Shown here in pieces: positions 25,603-33,913 of a stretch of 33,934 nucleotides of DNA. A model generated the notes under the pieces. The model saw only the letters and a list, made by a program, of their open reading frames with translations. It ran no database searches and was not told the DNA's origin. Position 1 is the stretch's first letter, and every line of letters begins with the position of its first letter. Source of the stretch: an uncultured Lachnospiraceae bacterium (lineage in GTDB: Bacteria; Bacillota; Clostridia; Lachnospirales; Lachnospiraceae). The stretch covers positions 1-33,934 of the forward strand of contig CAJOME010000005.1 of assembly GCA_905235585.1 (NCBI GenBank), read 5' to 3'. The translations under genes were made by a program, and so were the position numbers.

Positions 25603-27012
25603 ATGCGTAATAAGGTTAAAAGTGCGGTGGCAGTGCTTGCCGCAACGGTTTTATTAAGTTCAGGTTTATATACGGCAGACATATATGCCGCAAACATAAT
25701 GACAGATCTTACTGCAGGCGCCGGAAAGAAAGAGGTGTCTGTATCGGTATATGCAAATACCCGTGTGATCAAAAACAGTAAAGCAAAGGCTGATACGCAG
25801 TCTCCGGGAGGGGTAGCGTCTGCGTCGACGCGCTCTTCTTCGTCTGCATACACTTCATCATCTAGCATGTCAGGCTATGTATCCGGCGAAGTGTCCGCTG
25901 ACAGTGTTTCAGATAAGGATAATGAATACAAGGATTTCTGCATCACTACCTCCGAGAGCGATCTGGAGGTCAGGGAGGAGCCTGAGGACAGTGCGGCCCT
26001 TGCAGGATATATGTATAAGAACTGTGTGGGCGAGATCATCGAGCAGCGTAACGGATGGTCACATCTTAGATCCGGAGAGCTCGAGGGATGGGCGAGAAAT
26101 ACAGGTCTCTTCTATGGAGATGAGGCTGAGGACAGGATAGCTGCGGCATGTATGCAGGTGGCGGTGATAAATACGGAGACACTCAGAGTCAGGGCAGATG
26201 CGTCGCAGGAGTCGGGTATCAATGCTCTTTTGGGACTTGGTGACGAGGTAGAGGTCATCGATACCGATGAAGAGGGTTGGACAGAGGTCAAGTATGAGGA
26301 CGGTACTTCGGGTACGGCTACCGGATATGTCTCAAACGAATACATCACCTTAAAGAAGAGCTACAAGACCGGAGAGTCTCTCGAAGAAATAAAGGACAGA
26401 GAAGAAAAGGCAGAGGCGAGCAGAAAGGCTGCTGAGGAACAGAAGGCAGAGGAAGAGGCCGAGGCTAAGGCAAAGAAAGAAAAAGAAGAAAAGGCCAAGG
26501 CAGAGGAGGCTGAAAAGGCTGAAAAGGAAGCAAAGGCTCTGGAGGAGTCCGTATCTCAGGACAAGAGTGTATCGGATGACAAGACAGAGACACCTAAGCA
26601 GGAAGAGGCTGCGGAGACCACCGAGGAAAAAGCCGCAGCTCCCGCAGCTCCCGCGGTAAATACCGGAGCGGTAGCGGCATCCGCGAATGATGAATTGCTG
26701 CTGGCAGCCCTTATACAGTGCGAGTGTAACGGTCCTTACGAAGCACAGCTTGCGGTAGGCGCAGTCGTCATGAACAGAGTGAAGACCGGCTACGGCAGCA
26801 TATCAAACGCAATATACGCACCACATCAGTTCGGACCTGCATCATCAGGCAAGCTTGCAGCCACACTGGCATCCGGAGCCATTTCAGCAACCGCGATGCA
26901 GGCAGCTCATGACGCGATCAGCGGCATATCAAATGTAGGCAATGCAAGATACTTCAGAAACGTCAGCTCAGGTCACGCCGGCATAGTCATAGGCAATCAT
27001 GTGTATTGGTAA
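25603..27012 (+). CDS. Secreted SH3-domain cell-wall hydrolase (SleB/CwlJ-like)
   Basis: A 469-residue exported protein. Residues 1-29 form a signal peptide (VKSAVAVLAATVLLSSGLYT core, cleavage near IYA-A). Two bacterial SH3 domains lie at about 112-172 (LEVREEP... GWARNTG) and 187-250 (LRVRADA... GYVSNEYI). Residues 262-345 are a Glu/Lys/Ala coiled coil and linker. Residues 363-469 are a Hydrolase_2-type domain (ECNGPYEAQLAVGAVVMNRV, with candidate catalytic E374; HQFGP; HVYW end). It likely cleaves peptidoglycan outside the membrane; the domain is common in spore cortex enzymes, but the SH3 architecture also suits vegetative wall remodelling. No ribosome binding site is visible. Confidence 0.88.
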   Translation: MRNKVKSAVAVLAATVLLSSGLYTADIYAANIMTDLTAGAGKKEVSVSVYANTRVIKNSKAKADTQSPGGVASASTRSSSSAYTSSSSMSGYVSGEVSADSVSDKDNEYKDFCITTSESDLEVREEPEDSAALAGYMYKNCVGEIIEQRNGWSHLRSGELEGWARNTGLFYGDEAEDRIAAACMQVAVINTETLRVRADASQESGINALLGLGDEVEVIDTDEEGWTEVKYEDGTSGTATGYVSNEYITLKKSYKTGESLEEIKDREEKAEASRKAAEEQKAEEEAEAKAKKEKEEKAKAEEAEKAEKEAKALEESVSQDKSVSDDKTETPKQEEAAETTEEKAAAPAAPAVNTGAVAASANDELLLAALIQCECNGPYEAQLAVGAVVMNRVKTGYGSISNAIYAPHQFGPASSGKLAATLASGAISATAMQAAHDAISGISNVGNARYFRNVSSGHAGIVIGNHVYW

Positions 27013-27034
27013 ACATGCCCTTTGGCATGTTTAC
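27009..27034. repeat. 11-bp inverted repeat covering the hydrolase stop codon
   Basis: GTAAACATGCC (27009-27019) and GGCATGTTTAC (27024-27034) are perfect complements with a CTTT loop; the TAA stop at 27010-27012 is inside the left arm. No T-run follows, only the G+C-rich 27035-27090. It may be an mRNA 3'-end stabiliser or one arm of a dispersed repeat. Confidence 0.6.
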
Positions 27035-27123
27035 GGGCCGAGTTGCGAGCCTTGAGCGCGAGCAGGCCCCGGGGCTTCCCGGTCGCGAACACCTATACCA
27101 CTTCATGCGCCATTAAAGTTTCT

Positions 27124-27147
27124 AAACAGGCTCCGGCCTGTTTTTTT
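27124..27147 (+). terminator. Rho-independent terminator before the SPFH gene
   Basis: AAACAGGC and GCCTGTTT form a perfect 8-bp stem around TCCG, followed by seven Ts (27141-27147). It ends transcription from the hydrolase gene about 110 bases after its stop. Confidence 0.9.
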
Positions 27148-27175
27148 GATTGTAATGGGGAAACTGTGTTATAAT
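27146..27175 (+). promoter_or_regulatory. Promoter of the SPFH-argF operon
   Basis: TTGATT (27146-27151), an 18-base spacer, and a consensus TATAAT (27170-27175). The -35 box begins in the T-tract of the preceding terminator. Confidence 0.65.
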
Positions 27176-27210
27176 TAATAATCTATTCTGTTTTTTTAGG
27201 AGGCATGATA

Positions 27211-28245
27211 ATGGAAGTGATATTAGTTTTATTGATACTTATTTTTATACTTGTTGTGGTAAACGTCCGTATTGTTCCGCAGGCAGAGGCGTTCGTCATG
27301 GAAAGGCTCGGTCAGTACAAGACCACATGGACGGCAGGCATACATGTGAAAGTGCCCTTTATAGAGCGAGTGGCGGTCAAGATGTCACTCAAGGAGCAGG
27401 TGCTCGACTTCCCGCCCCAGCCCGTTATCACAAAGGATAACGTTACCATGCAGATCGATTCGGTCGTATTCTGCAAGGTATTCGATCCGAAGCTCTATGC
27501 ATACGGCGTGGAGCATCCCATAGCAGGTCTTCAGAATCTCGCGGCCACCACCTTAAGAAATATCATAGGTGAGATGGAGCTCGACCAGACACTGACCGGC
27601 AGAGACCAGATCAATGCGAAGATGCAGACCATACTCGACGATGCTACAGATCCATGGGGTATCAAGGTAACAAGAGTGGAGATCAAGAACATCGCTCCTC
27701 CCAAGGAGATAGAGATGATCATGACCAAGCAGATGAGAGCGGAGCGTGAGAGGAGACAGACCGTTCTCGAGGCTCAGGCTCATCAGGAAGCTGTAGTCGC
27801 AAGAGCAGAGGGTGACAAGAAGGCAAAGATCCTTGCCGCGGAGGCTGAGAGAGACGCGCAGATAGCACTTGCCGAAGGTCGCGCAAAGTCAAAGAAGCTC
27901 GTATACGAGGCTGAGGCAGAAGGTGTGACCATGCTCAACAGAGCAAACATCACAGAGGGAGTACTCAGGCTCAAGGGTATAGATGCACTCAAGGATGTGG
28001 CAGACGGACGCGCTACAAAGATATTCATGCCCTCCGACATCTCAGCCGTAGTCGAGACCCTTGGCGTGGCAGCAGAGGCACTCGGTGTCGGCAATGCCGT
28101 CCCTGTGGATGACAGTGAGAGAGTCAAGGCAGCTCCGCAGGCTGATCCCTGCATACATCCCGAGACAGGCGCAGGCGCGATAGAGGCGGCAGAGACTACC
28201 GCGGCTATCATCGAAGACATAGAAAACACAAGTGAGGATCTGTAA
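27211..28245 (+). CDS. SPFH/Band 7 membrane protein (stomatin/QmcA-like)
   Basis: A 344-residue protein with one N-terminal membrane helix (EVILVLLILIFILVVVNV) and a Band 7 domain from about 20 to 190: VPQAEAFVMERLGQYKTTW, GIHVKVPFIERVAVKMSLKE, then RDQINAKMQTILDD and the conserved WGIKVTRVEIKNI. Residues 175-240 form an Ala/Glu/Arg-rich coiled coil typical of oligomeric ring-forming SPFH proteins; the tail is Ala/Glu-rich. It probably scaffolds a membrane microdomain. No NfeD gene is adjacent. The ATG at 27211 is 7 bases after AGGAGG; the ATG at 27205 is too close. argF follows after 4 bases. Confidence 0.9.
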   Translation: MEVILVLLILIFILVVVNVRIVPQAEAFVMERLGQYKTTWTAGIHVKVPFIERVAVKMSLKEQVLDFPPQPVITKDNVTMQIDSVVFCKVFDPKLYAYGVEHPIAGLQNLAATTLRNIIGEMELDQTLTGRDQINAKMQTILDDATDPWGIKVTRVEIKNIAPPKEIEMIMTKQMRAERERRQTVLEAQAHQEAVVARAEGDKKAKILAAEAERDAQIALAEGRAKSKKLVYEAEAEGVTMLNRANITEGVLRLKGIDALKDVADGRATKIFMPSDISAVVETLGVAAEALGVGNAVPVDDSERVKAAPQADPCIHPETGAGAIEAAETTAAIIEDIENTSEDL

Positions 28246-28249
28246 AAAG

Positions 28250-29257
28250 ATGGTTTCGTTAAAGGACAGGGACTTTCTTACATTAAAAGACTTCACTCCG
28301 GAAGAGATCACATATCTGCTGGATCTTGCCACATACTTCAAAAAGCTGAAAAAGGATCATGTACTGCATGACAGGCTGCGTGGCAGGAATGTGGCACTCA
28401 TATTTGAGAAGACATCTACCAGGACAAGGTGTTCCTTTGAAGTGGCAGCCCATGACCTCGGTATGTATACGACCTACCTCGATCCCAATAGCTCGCAGAT
28501 AGGCAAGAAGGAAAGCATAGAGGATACGGCCAAGGTACTCGGGCGCATGTTTGACGGCATAGAGTACAGAGGCTTCGGACAGAGTATAGTCGAGGATCTG
28601 GCAGCGCACGCCGATGTGCCGGTATGGAACGGTCTTACCAATGAATACCATCCAACGCAGGTACTGGCGGATATGCTGACCATAAGAGAGTATATGGGCT
28701 CTCTGCAGGGCAGGACACTGGCCTATATGGGAGATGCTAGATACAACATGGGCAATTCCCTGATGATAGGCTGCGCCAAGCTGGGGGTAAACCTCCATGT
28801 GATATCACCGGCCAAATATTTCCCGGATGAGGATATCGTGCATCAGTGCAGAGAGTGGGCCGTACAGTCCGGTGCAGAGATAGTGCTCACCGAGGATGTG
28901 ATACAGGGCTCCAGGGGAGTAGACGCGGTGTATACGGATGTATGGGTATCAATGGGAGAGCCCGACAGCATATGGGAAGAGCGTATAGAGGATCTCACAT
29001 CCTACAGGGTAACGATGGATGTGATGAAGAATGCCGCAAAGAATGCGATATTCATGCACTGTATGCCTTCCTTCCATGATCTCGATACCGAGATAGGCAG
29101 GGGGATAAACCAGAAGTTCGGACTCACCTGTATGGAGGTCACGGATGAGGTATTCAGAGCATACGACAAGCCTCTCTTCGATGAGGCAGAGAACCGCATG
29201 CATACGATAAAGGCCGTGATGGCGGCCACGCTTTCCGACGAATGGAAGATAGACTGA
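28250..29257 (+). CDS. argF: Ornithine carbamoyltransferase
   Basis: A 335-residue enzyme joining carbamoyl phosphate and ornithine to citrulline. STRTRCS at 56-62 binds carbamoyl phosphate, HPTQ is at 134-137, DVWVSMGE at 230-237 contacts ornithine, and HCMPSF at 270-275 has the conserved cysteine. The length is normal. I prefer ATG 28250 over a GTG at 28232 inside the SPFH gene, although the GAGG site is 12 bases away. With no arcA or arcC beside it I assign the biosynthetic role, but sequence alone does not exclude a catabolic one. Confidence 0.93.
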   Translation: MVSLKDRDFLTLKDFTPEEITYLLDLATYFKKLKKDHVLHDRLRGRNVALIFEKTSTRTRCSFEVAAHDLGMYTTYLDPNSSQIGKKESIEDTAKVLGRMFDGIEYRGFGQSIVEDLAAHADVPVWNGLTNEYHPTQVLADMLTIREYMGSLQGRTLAYMGDARYNMGNSLMIGCAKLGVNLHVISPAKYFPDEDIVHQCREWAVQSGAEIVLTEDVIQGSRGVDAVYTDVWVSMGEPDSIWEERIEDLTSYRVTMDVMKNAAKNAIFMHCMPSFHDLDTEIGRGINQKFGLTCMEVTDEVFRAYDKPLFDEAENRMHTIKAVMAATLSDEWKID

Positions 29258-29264
29258 ATCCGGC

Positions 29265-29549
29265 ATGAAGTTTGAAGTAAGAAATCCGAAGTTCATCACG
29301 GATATGTGTACACTGCTTTTATCGATCACAATAATTGCCCTCACTATCGTTGTGATATTCAACGGTTCGAGGGCAGTTCTTGCTATAGCATTCTATATGG
29401 GTGCCGTTCTGTTTGTGATCAAGGTGATCAGAGGCTTTATGAGCAAGAGAGTAAGGGCGGTCTTATTCATCATACCCATAGCGCTGTGCATCGCAGCCGC
29501 ACTCATGGCACAGGGCATCGTATCCACACCGGAGCTGCCATGGAGCTGA
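29265..29549 (+). CDS. Small membrane protein of unknown function
   Basis: A 94-residue protein with three hydrophobic segments at about 14-34, 38-58 and 64-85 and a basic turn (GFMSKRVRA) between the second and third. It lies 7 bases after argF and overlaps birA by 10 bases, so it is probably translated in this operon. I do not recognise a family. It is unlikely to be a spurious frame: it is open from the argF end to birA, strongly membrane-like, and no other gene explains this gap. Confidence 0.65.
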   Translation: MKFEVRNPKFITDMCTLLLSITIIALTIVVIFNGSRAVLAIAFYMGAVLFVIKVIRGFMSKRVRAVLFIIPIALCIAAALMAQGIVSTPELPWS

Positions 29550-30514
29550 TAGAGTTTCTCAGAGAAAAAAACGACTTTGTCTCGGGACAGGAGATAGCCG
29601 ATGCCATGCACATATCGAGAAACGCGATATGGAAGCAGATAGAGCGTCTCAGAAAGGAAGGCATAGAGATAGAGGCTGTCACGGGGAAAGGCTACAGGAT
29701 AGTGGATGCGAGTGACGCCTTTGGCGAAAAGGCCATCAAATCCTTTCTTCACACCTCATGGCTCGGCAGAGAGCTGCTTTTTTTTGATGAAATCGACAGC
29801 ACAAATGACGAGCTGAAAAGGAGGGCAGACAAGGGAGCAGGAGAGGGGCTTGTCGCTGTAGCCGATATCCAGAGCAAGGGCAAGGGCAGAAGAGGCCGTG
29901 CATGGGAGACACCGGCAGGAGTGAACATAGCAATGAGCTATCTGCTCAGACCGAGGCTGTCCCCGGATATAGCGCCGATGATGACATTGATAATGGCAAT
30001 GGCAGCGGCAAAGGGGATCAAAGAGGTTTCCTCGCTTGATGCAAGGATCAAATGGCCCAATGATATCGTCATAAACGGCAAGAAGCTCGTGGGGATACTC
30101 ACCGAGATGACCGCGGAGCCCGACTATATCCATGAGGTGATAGTAGGCACCGGTATGAACATCAATACCGAGAGCTTTCCAGACGAGATCAAGGACACGG
30201 CGACCTCCTTGCTGATAGAAGGGGGGAGGAGATACTCCCGGGCAAAGGTAGTGGCGGCAGTCACGGATGCCTTTGAGAAGTATTATGAGATCTTTTGTAC
30301 GACCGGTGACCTGAGCATGATGCGTGAGGACTACAACGCAGCCTGTGTAAATACAGGTGCGGAAGTGAGAGTACTCGATCCCAAGGGAGAGTATGACGGT
30401 ATGGCAAAAGGGATAGACAATAGGGGCGAGCTCATCGTCATAAAGGAAGACGGAAGCGAGACCCGTGTATATGCGGGAGAGGTCTCCGTGAGAGGTATAT
30501 ACGGATATGTATGA
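29540..30514 (+). CDS. birA: Bifunctional biotin-protein ligase / biotin repressor
   Basis: A 324-residue BirA. Residues 1-60 are a winged helix (SGQEIADAMHISRNAIWKQI) that can bind the biotin operator. The ligase core has the biotinyl-AMP loop GRRGR at 116-120, and KWPNDIVINGKKLVGILTEM at 171-190. A C-terminal SH3-like domain ends the protein (VRVLDPKGEYDGMAKGID). It attaches biotin to carboxylase subunits and may repress biotin genes. I start at ATG 29540, five bases after GGAG and matching the family N-terminus; the frame is open further upstream but only by chance. Confidence 0.95.
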   Translation: MELIEFLREKNDFVSGQEIADAMHISRNAIWKQIERLRKEGIEIEAVTGKGYRIVDASDAFGEKAIKSFLHTSWLGRELLFFDEIDSTNDELKRRADKGAGEGLVAVADIQSKGKGRRGRAWETPAGVNIAMSYLLRPRLSPDIAPMMTLIMAMAAAKGIKEVSSLDARIKWPNDIVINGKKLVGILTEMTAEPDYIHEVIVGTGMNINTESFPDEIKDTATSLLIEGGRRYSRAKVVAAVTDAFEKYYEIFCTTGDLSMMREDYNAACVNTGAEVRVLDPKGEYDGMAKGIDNRGELIVIKEDGSETRVYAGEVSVRGIYGYV

Positions 30515-30848
30515 GGAAGAAAACAGATGTGTGCTGTGCGGCGCCAGCTCATATGAGAAGAAATACTATTTCAATAAAGACTTCTCCAGACTGCCGGATC
30601 AGGTAAAGGATACCCTTCAGATAATATGTGTGGAGTTTACCGAGAAATGCGGCGGGGTATTCACGGTGGAATTTGATGAGGATGGAGATCTGAAGCTCGT
30701 GACCGAGGCCGAGGAAATGGACGCGATGTATGATGACATCGGAGCGGAGCTGGAGATAAAGAGACTGCGCAGCACGCAGGCAGAGCTTTTTGAAGAACTG
30801 ACTTTATTCTACAGGGTCGTCTTCCTTGGAGAGAAGATAGATCTATGA
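30507..30848 (+). CDS. Small conserved protein, probably DUF6145
   Basis: A 113-residue protein that overlaps the end of birA by 8 bases and the start of dusB by 4. It starts with CVLCGASSYEKKYYFNKDF (a CxxC pair at residues 8 and 11), then LPDQVKDTLQIICVEFTEKCGG, VEFDEDGDL and YDDIGAELEIKRL. The pattern matches what I recall of DUF6145, a family of Lachnospiraceae without known function. The CxxC pair could bind a metal but has no visible partner pair other than scattered cysteines at 41 and 48. Confidence 0.75.
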   Translation: MYEEENRCVLCGASSYEKKYYFNKDFSRLPDQVKDTLQIICVEFTEKCGGVFTVEFDEDGDLKLVTEAEEMDAMYDDIGAELEIKRLRSTQAELFEELTLFYRVVFLGEKIDL

Positions 30849-31783
30849 GCGGTCACATCTATACCGTGCTCTCGCCCATGGCGGGTGTCACCGATATGAG
30901 CTATCGGGTGATCTGCCATGAGATGGGTGCCGATCTTACCGTCACGGAGATGATCTCCGCCAAGGCGGTCACCTATGGAAACAAAGCCACCTATGCTCTG
31001 TGCCGCATAGACGGATCGGAGCATCCGGTATCGCTGCAGATCTTCGGGTCTGAGCCGGAGACCATGGCGGAGGCGGCAAAGATACTCAGAGACAAAATCC
31101 CTTTTGATATGATGGACATCAATATGGGATGTCCTATGCCAAAGATAGTAAATAACGGAGAGGGCTCGGCGCTGATGCGTGATCCCCTGCTCGTTGGCAG
31201 GATAGTAGAGGCGGTAGCAAGGGCTATAGACAAGCCGGTCACGGTGAAGATCAGATCCGGCTTTGACGCAGAGCACATCAATGCCCCGGAGGTCGCATAT
31301 GCCGCACAGGAGTCGGGAGCACAGGCAGTCACGGTACACGGCCGTACCAGAGAGCAGTACTACGCAGGCAAAGCAGACTGGGGAGTGATAGCCGAGGTAA
31401 AACACCGTTTGAGTATCAGAGTGATAGGAAACGGAGACGTGAGAAGCATAGCCGATGCGAGGAGGATGACAGAGCAGACAGGCTGCGACGGTGTGGCAGT
31501 CGGAAGAGCCGCGCAGGGCAATCCGTGGATCTTTAAGGAGCTCTCCGAGGGCAAAGAATATATCCCCACAGTAAAAGAGAAAAAAGAGATCATGCTCAGG
31601 CATCTCGATATGACGATTGCAGAAAAAGGAGAGTATATCGGGATAAGAGAAATGCGCAAGCATATAGGGTGGTATACCTCCGGCATGCCGGGCTCCGCGA
31701 AGCTCAGGGTGAAGATAAATAAGGCAGAAACACTTGAAGAAGCGAAGGCTCTGATATTTGACTTTGAAAGGGTAATAGTATAA
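30845..31783 (+). CDS. dusB: tRNA-dihydrouridine synthase (DusB-like)
   Basis: A 312-residue flavoenzyme that reduces uridines in tRNA using NADPH. LSPMAGVTDMSYR starts the TIM barrel, and DINMGCPMPK has the catalytic cysteine at 96, followed by GEGSALM. VTVHGRTREQYYAGKADW and GNGDVRS are FMN-binding blocks, and VGRAAQGNPWIF closes the barrel. A C-terminal helical RNA-binding part includes MRKHIGWYTSG. The ATG overlaps the previous stop (ATGA). Confidence 0.95.
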   Translation: MSGHIYTVLSPMAGVTDMSYRVICHEMGADLTVTEMISAKAVTYGNKATYALCRIDGSEHPVSLQIFGSEPETMAEAAKILRDKIPFDMMDINMGCPMPKIVNNGEGSALMRDPLLVGRIVEAVARAIDKPVTVKIRSGFDAEHINAPEVAYAAQESGAQAVTVHGRTREQYYAGKADWGVIAEVKHRLSIRVIGNGDVRSIADARRMTEQTGCDGVAVGRAAQGNPWIFKELSEGKEYIPTVKEKKEIMLRHLDMTIAEKGEYIGIREMRKHIGWYTSGMPGSAKLRVKINKAETLEEAKALIFDFERVIV

Positions 31784-31840
31784 AATGTCTTGTCCTGTAG
31801 TTTAGGATAAGATAGTAGCATTTATTTAGGAGTAAGGGAA

Positions 31841-32332
31841 ATGGCAGAAGAAGCACAGATCAAAAAATATGAGATGACGCAGGAGGGATATGACAACCTC
31901 GAGGCGGAGCTTGAAGAACTGACAAACGTAAAGATGAAGGAGATCGCAAAGAAGCTCGGTGAAGCAAGGGAGCAGGGCGACCTCTCCGAGAATGCAGAGT
32001 ATGACGCAGCAAAGAACGAGCAGTCTGAGATCGCCGGCAGGATAGAGAAGATCAAGCACATGCTGAAGTATGCCGTAGTGGTATCACAGGATGCCAACGA
32101 GAAGGGCAAGATCGGCATGGGAAGCACCGTCAAGATCCTCGACGTGGAGTTCAAGGATGAAATGGAGTACAAGATCGTGGGAGCTACCGAGGCAAACAGC
32201 CTCAAGAACAAGCTCTCCAACGAGTCACCCGTAGGCAAGGCCATACTCGGACACAAGAAGGGCGATACCGTAAAGGTAGAGACCAAAGCGGGTGTGCTCA
32301 AGTACAAGATCTTAAGCGTATCCAACAAGTAA
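31841..32332 (+). CDS. greA: Transcription elongation factor GreA
   Basis: A 163-residue factor that rescues backtracked RNA polymerase by stimulating transcript cleavage. The N-terminal coiled coil (5-80) holds the acidic tip EQGDLSENAEYDAAKNEQ; the C-terminal FKBP-like domain contains SPVGKAILGHKKGD. TTAGGAG lies upstream of the ATG. A weak promoter candidate, TTGTCC (31790-31795) - 17 bases - TAGTAG, lies in the 57-base gap after dusB. lysS follows 22 bases later. Confidence 0.97.
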   Translation: MAEEAQIKKYEMTQEGYDNLEAELEELTNVKMKEIAKKLGEAREQGDLSENAEYDAAKNEQSEIAGRIEKIKHMLKYAVVVSQDANEKGKIGMGSTVKILDVEFKDEMEYKIVGATEANSLKNKLSNESPVGKAILGHKKGDTVKVETKAGVLKYKILSVSNK

Positions 32333-32354
32333 TAAACGCAGCACGGAGGGCGAT

Positions 32355-33818
32355 ATGCCGCAGGAAGATATACTTGCAGTAAAAAGGGAAAAGCTGGCCA
32401 CACTTCAGGGCGAAGGCCGCGATCCCTTCCGGATAACCAAATATGATGTGACGCATCACGCTCAGGAGATCAAGGACGGCTTTGATGCTCTTGAGGGACA
32501 GACGGTACGTGTCGCAGGCAGGATGATGTTTAAGAGAAAGATGGGCAAGGCATCTTTCTGCAACTGCATGGATAAGAGCGGCAAGATACAGATATATGTC
32601 GCAAGAGACACCATCGGAGAGGCGGCATATGATGACTTCAAGAAGTATCTGGATGTAGGCGATATCATAGGTGTCGAGGGCGAGGTCTTCCGTACCCAGA
32701 CCGGAGAGATATCCATCCATGCGGCACAGCTCACACTTCTTTCAAAGGAGCTAAAGCCACTGCCCGAGAAGTTCCACGGACTCACCGACACGGATCTCAG
32801 ATACAGGCAGAGGTATGTGGATCTCATAATGAATGAAGAGGTCAAGGATACCTTCATCAAGAGATCACAGGTAATAAAGGAAATCAGGAACTTCCTCGAT
32901 GGCAGAGACTTCATGGAGGTAGAGACTCCAATGCTCGTATCAAATGCCGGCGGCGCAGCGGCGCGTCCCTTTGAGACTCACTATAATGCGCTCGATGAGG
33001 ATGTGAAGCTCCGCATATCACTGGAGCTCTATCTGAAGAGGCTCATAGTCGGCGGACTCGAGAGAGTGTATGAGATAGGCAGGGTCTTTAGGAATGAGGG
33101 AGTGGATACCAGACACAATCCCGAGTTCACACTGATGGAGCTGTATCAGGCATACACCGACTACTACGGGATGATGGAGCTCACCGAGTCCATGTTCAGA
33201 TATCTCGCGGAGAAGGTGTGCGGCTCCACGAAGTTTACCTACAGGGATGTAGAGCTTGATTTCGGCAAGCCCTTCGAGCGTATGACGATGAACGACTGCA
33301 TAAAGAAATACGCGAAAGTGGACTTTGATACCGTGGCAGACGATGAGGAGGCGAAGGCTCTTGCTAAAGAGCATCACATAGAATATGAAGACTTTCACAC
33401 AAAGGGAGATATCATAAATCTATTCTTCGAGACATACTGCGAGGAGCATCTGATCCAGCCTACCTTTATCATGGATCATCCTCTTGCGATATCGCCTCTT
33501 ACAAAGAAGAAGCCCGATGATCCGACCAAGGTAGAGCGCTTCGAGCTTTTCATCAATACGTGGGAAATGTGCAACGCATACTCAGAGCTGAACGATCCCA
33601 TCGACCAGCGTGAGCGGTTCGCTGCGCAGGATGCGCTTGCCGATGCCGGAGACGAGGAAGCAAACCATACCGACGAGGACTTCCTAAATGCCCTTGAGAT
33701 CGGCATGCCTCCCACAGGCGGCATAGGCTACGGCATAGACCGTCTCGTCATGCTCCTGACCAACTCAGAATCAATCCGGGATGTACTGTTGTTCCCGACA
33801 CTCAAGTCCCTCGGTTAA
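32355..33818 (+). CDS. lysS: Lysyl-tRNA synthetase, class II
   Basis: A 487-residue enzyme charging tRNA-Lys. The N-terminal OB-fold anticodon domain (about 40-140) contains VRVAGRMMFKRKMGKASF. The class II core has motif 1 FMEVETPMLVSNAGGAAARPF, motif 2 FRNEGVDTRHNPEFTLME and motif 3 GIGYGIDRLVML near the end. The length and C-terminus (LFPTLK) are normal. GGAGGG precedes the ATG. It is paired with greA, a common order in Firmicutes. No T-box leader is visible before it. Confidence 0.97.
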   Translation: MPQEDILAVKREKLATLQGEGRDPFRITKYDVTHHAQEIKDGFDALEGQTVRVAGRMMFKRKMGKASFCNCMDKSGKIQIYVARDTIGEAAYDDFKKYLDVGDIIGVEGEVFRTQTGEISIHAAQLTLLSKELKPLPEKFHGLTDTDLRYRQRYVDLIMNEEVKDTFIKRSQVIKEIRNFLDGRDFMEVETPMLVSNAGGAAARPFETHYNALDEDVKLRISLELYLKRLIVGGLERVYEIGRVFRNEGVDTRHNPEFTLMELYQAYTDYYGMMELTESMFRYLAEKVCGSTKFTYRDVELDFGKPFERMTMNDCIKKYAKVDFDTVADDEEAKALAKEHHIEYEDFHTKGDIINLFFETYCEEHLIQPTFIMDHPLAISPLTKKKPDDPTKVERFELFINTWEMCNAYSELNDPIDQRERFAAQDALADAGDEEANHTDEDFLNALEIGMPPTGGIGYGIDRLVMLLTNSESIRDVLLFPTLKSLG

Positions 33819-33867
33819 TAGCAAGTCCGCAAACACCGATAAACACTGGGTTTTATGAAAAAGAAAA

Positions 33868-33913
33868 ACCGAAAAAAGTAGCTTACTACAACTTTACTAC
33901 AACTTTTTTCGGT
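33868..33913. repeat. 12-bp inverted repeat with tandem 11-mers downstream of lysS
   Basis: ACCGAAAAAAGT (33868-33879) and ACTTTTTTCGGT (33902-33913) are perfect complements. Between and into the right arm, TTACTACAACT occurs twice head to tail (33883-33893, 33894-33904). It could act as a terminator, but the six Ts are inside the stem and are followed by CGGT, not a free U-tract. It could also be a recombinase site. The window ends 21 bases later. Confidence 0.6.

Noticed and set aside
29306-29539. Longer birA beginning inside the preceding gene
   Set aside because: The extra residues resemble a shifted reading of the small membrane protein; the family N-terminus and GGAG site support 29540.
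32333-32354. T-box leader for lysS
   Set aside because: The greA-lysS gap is only 22 bases, too short for a T-box.
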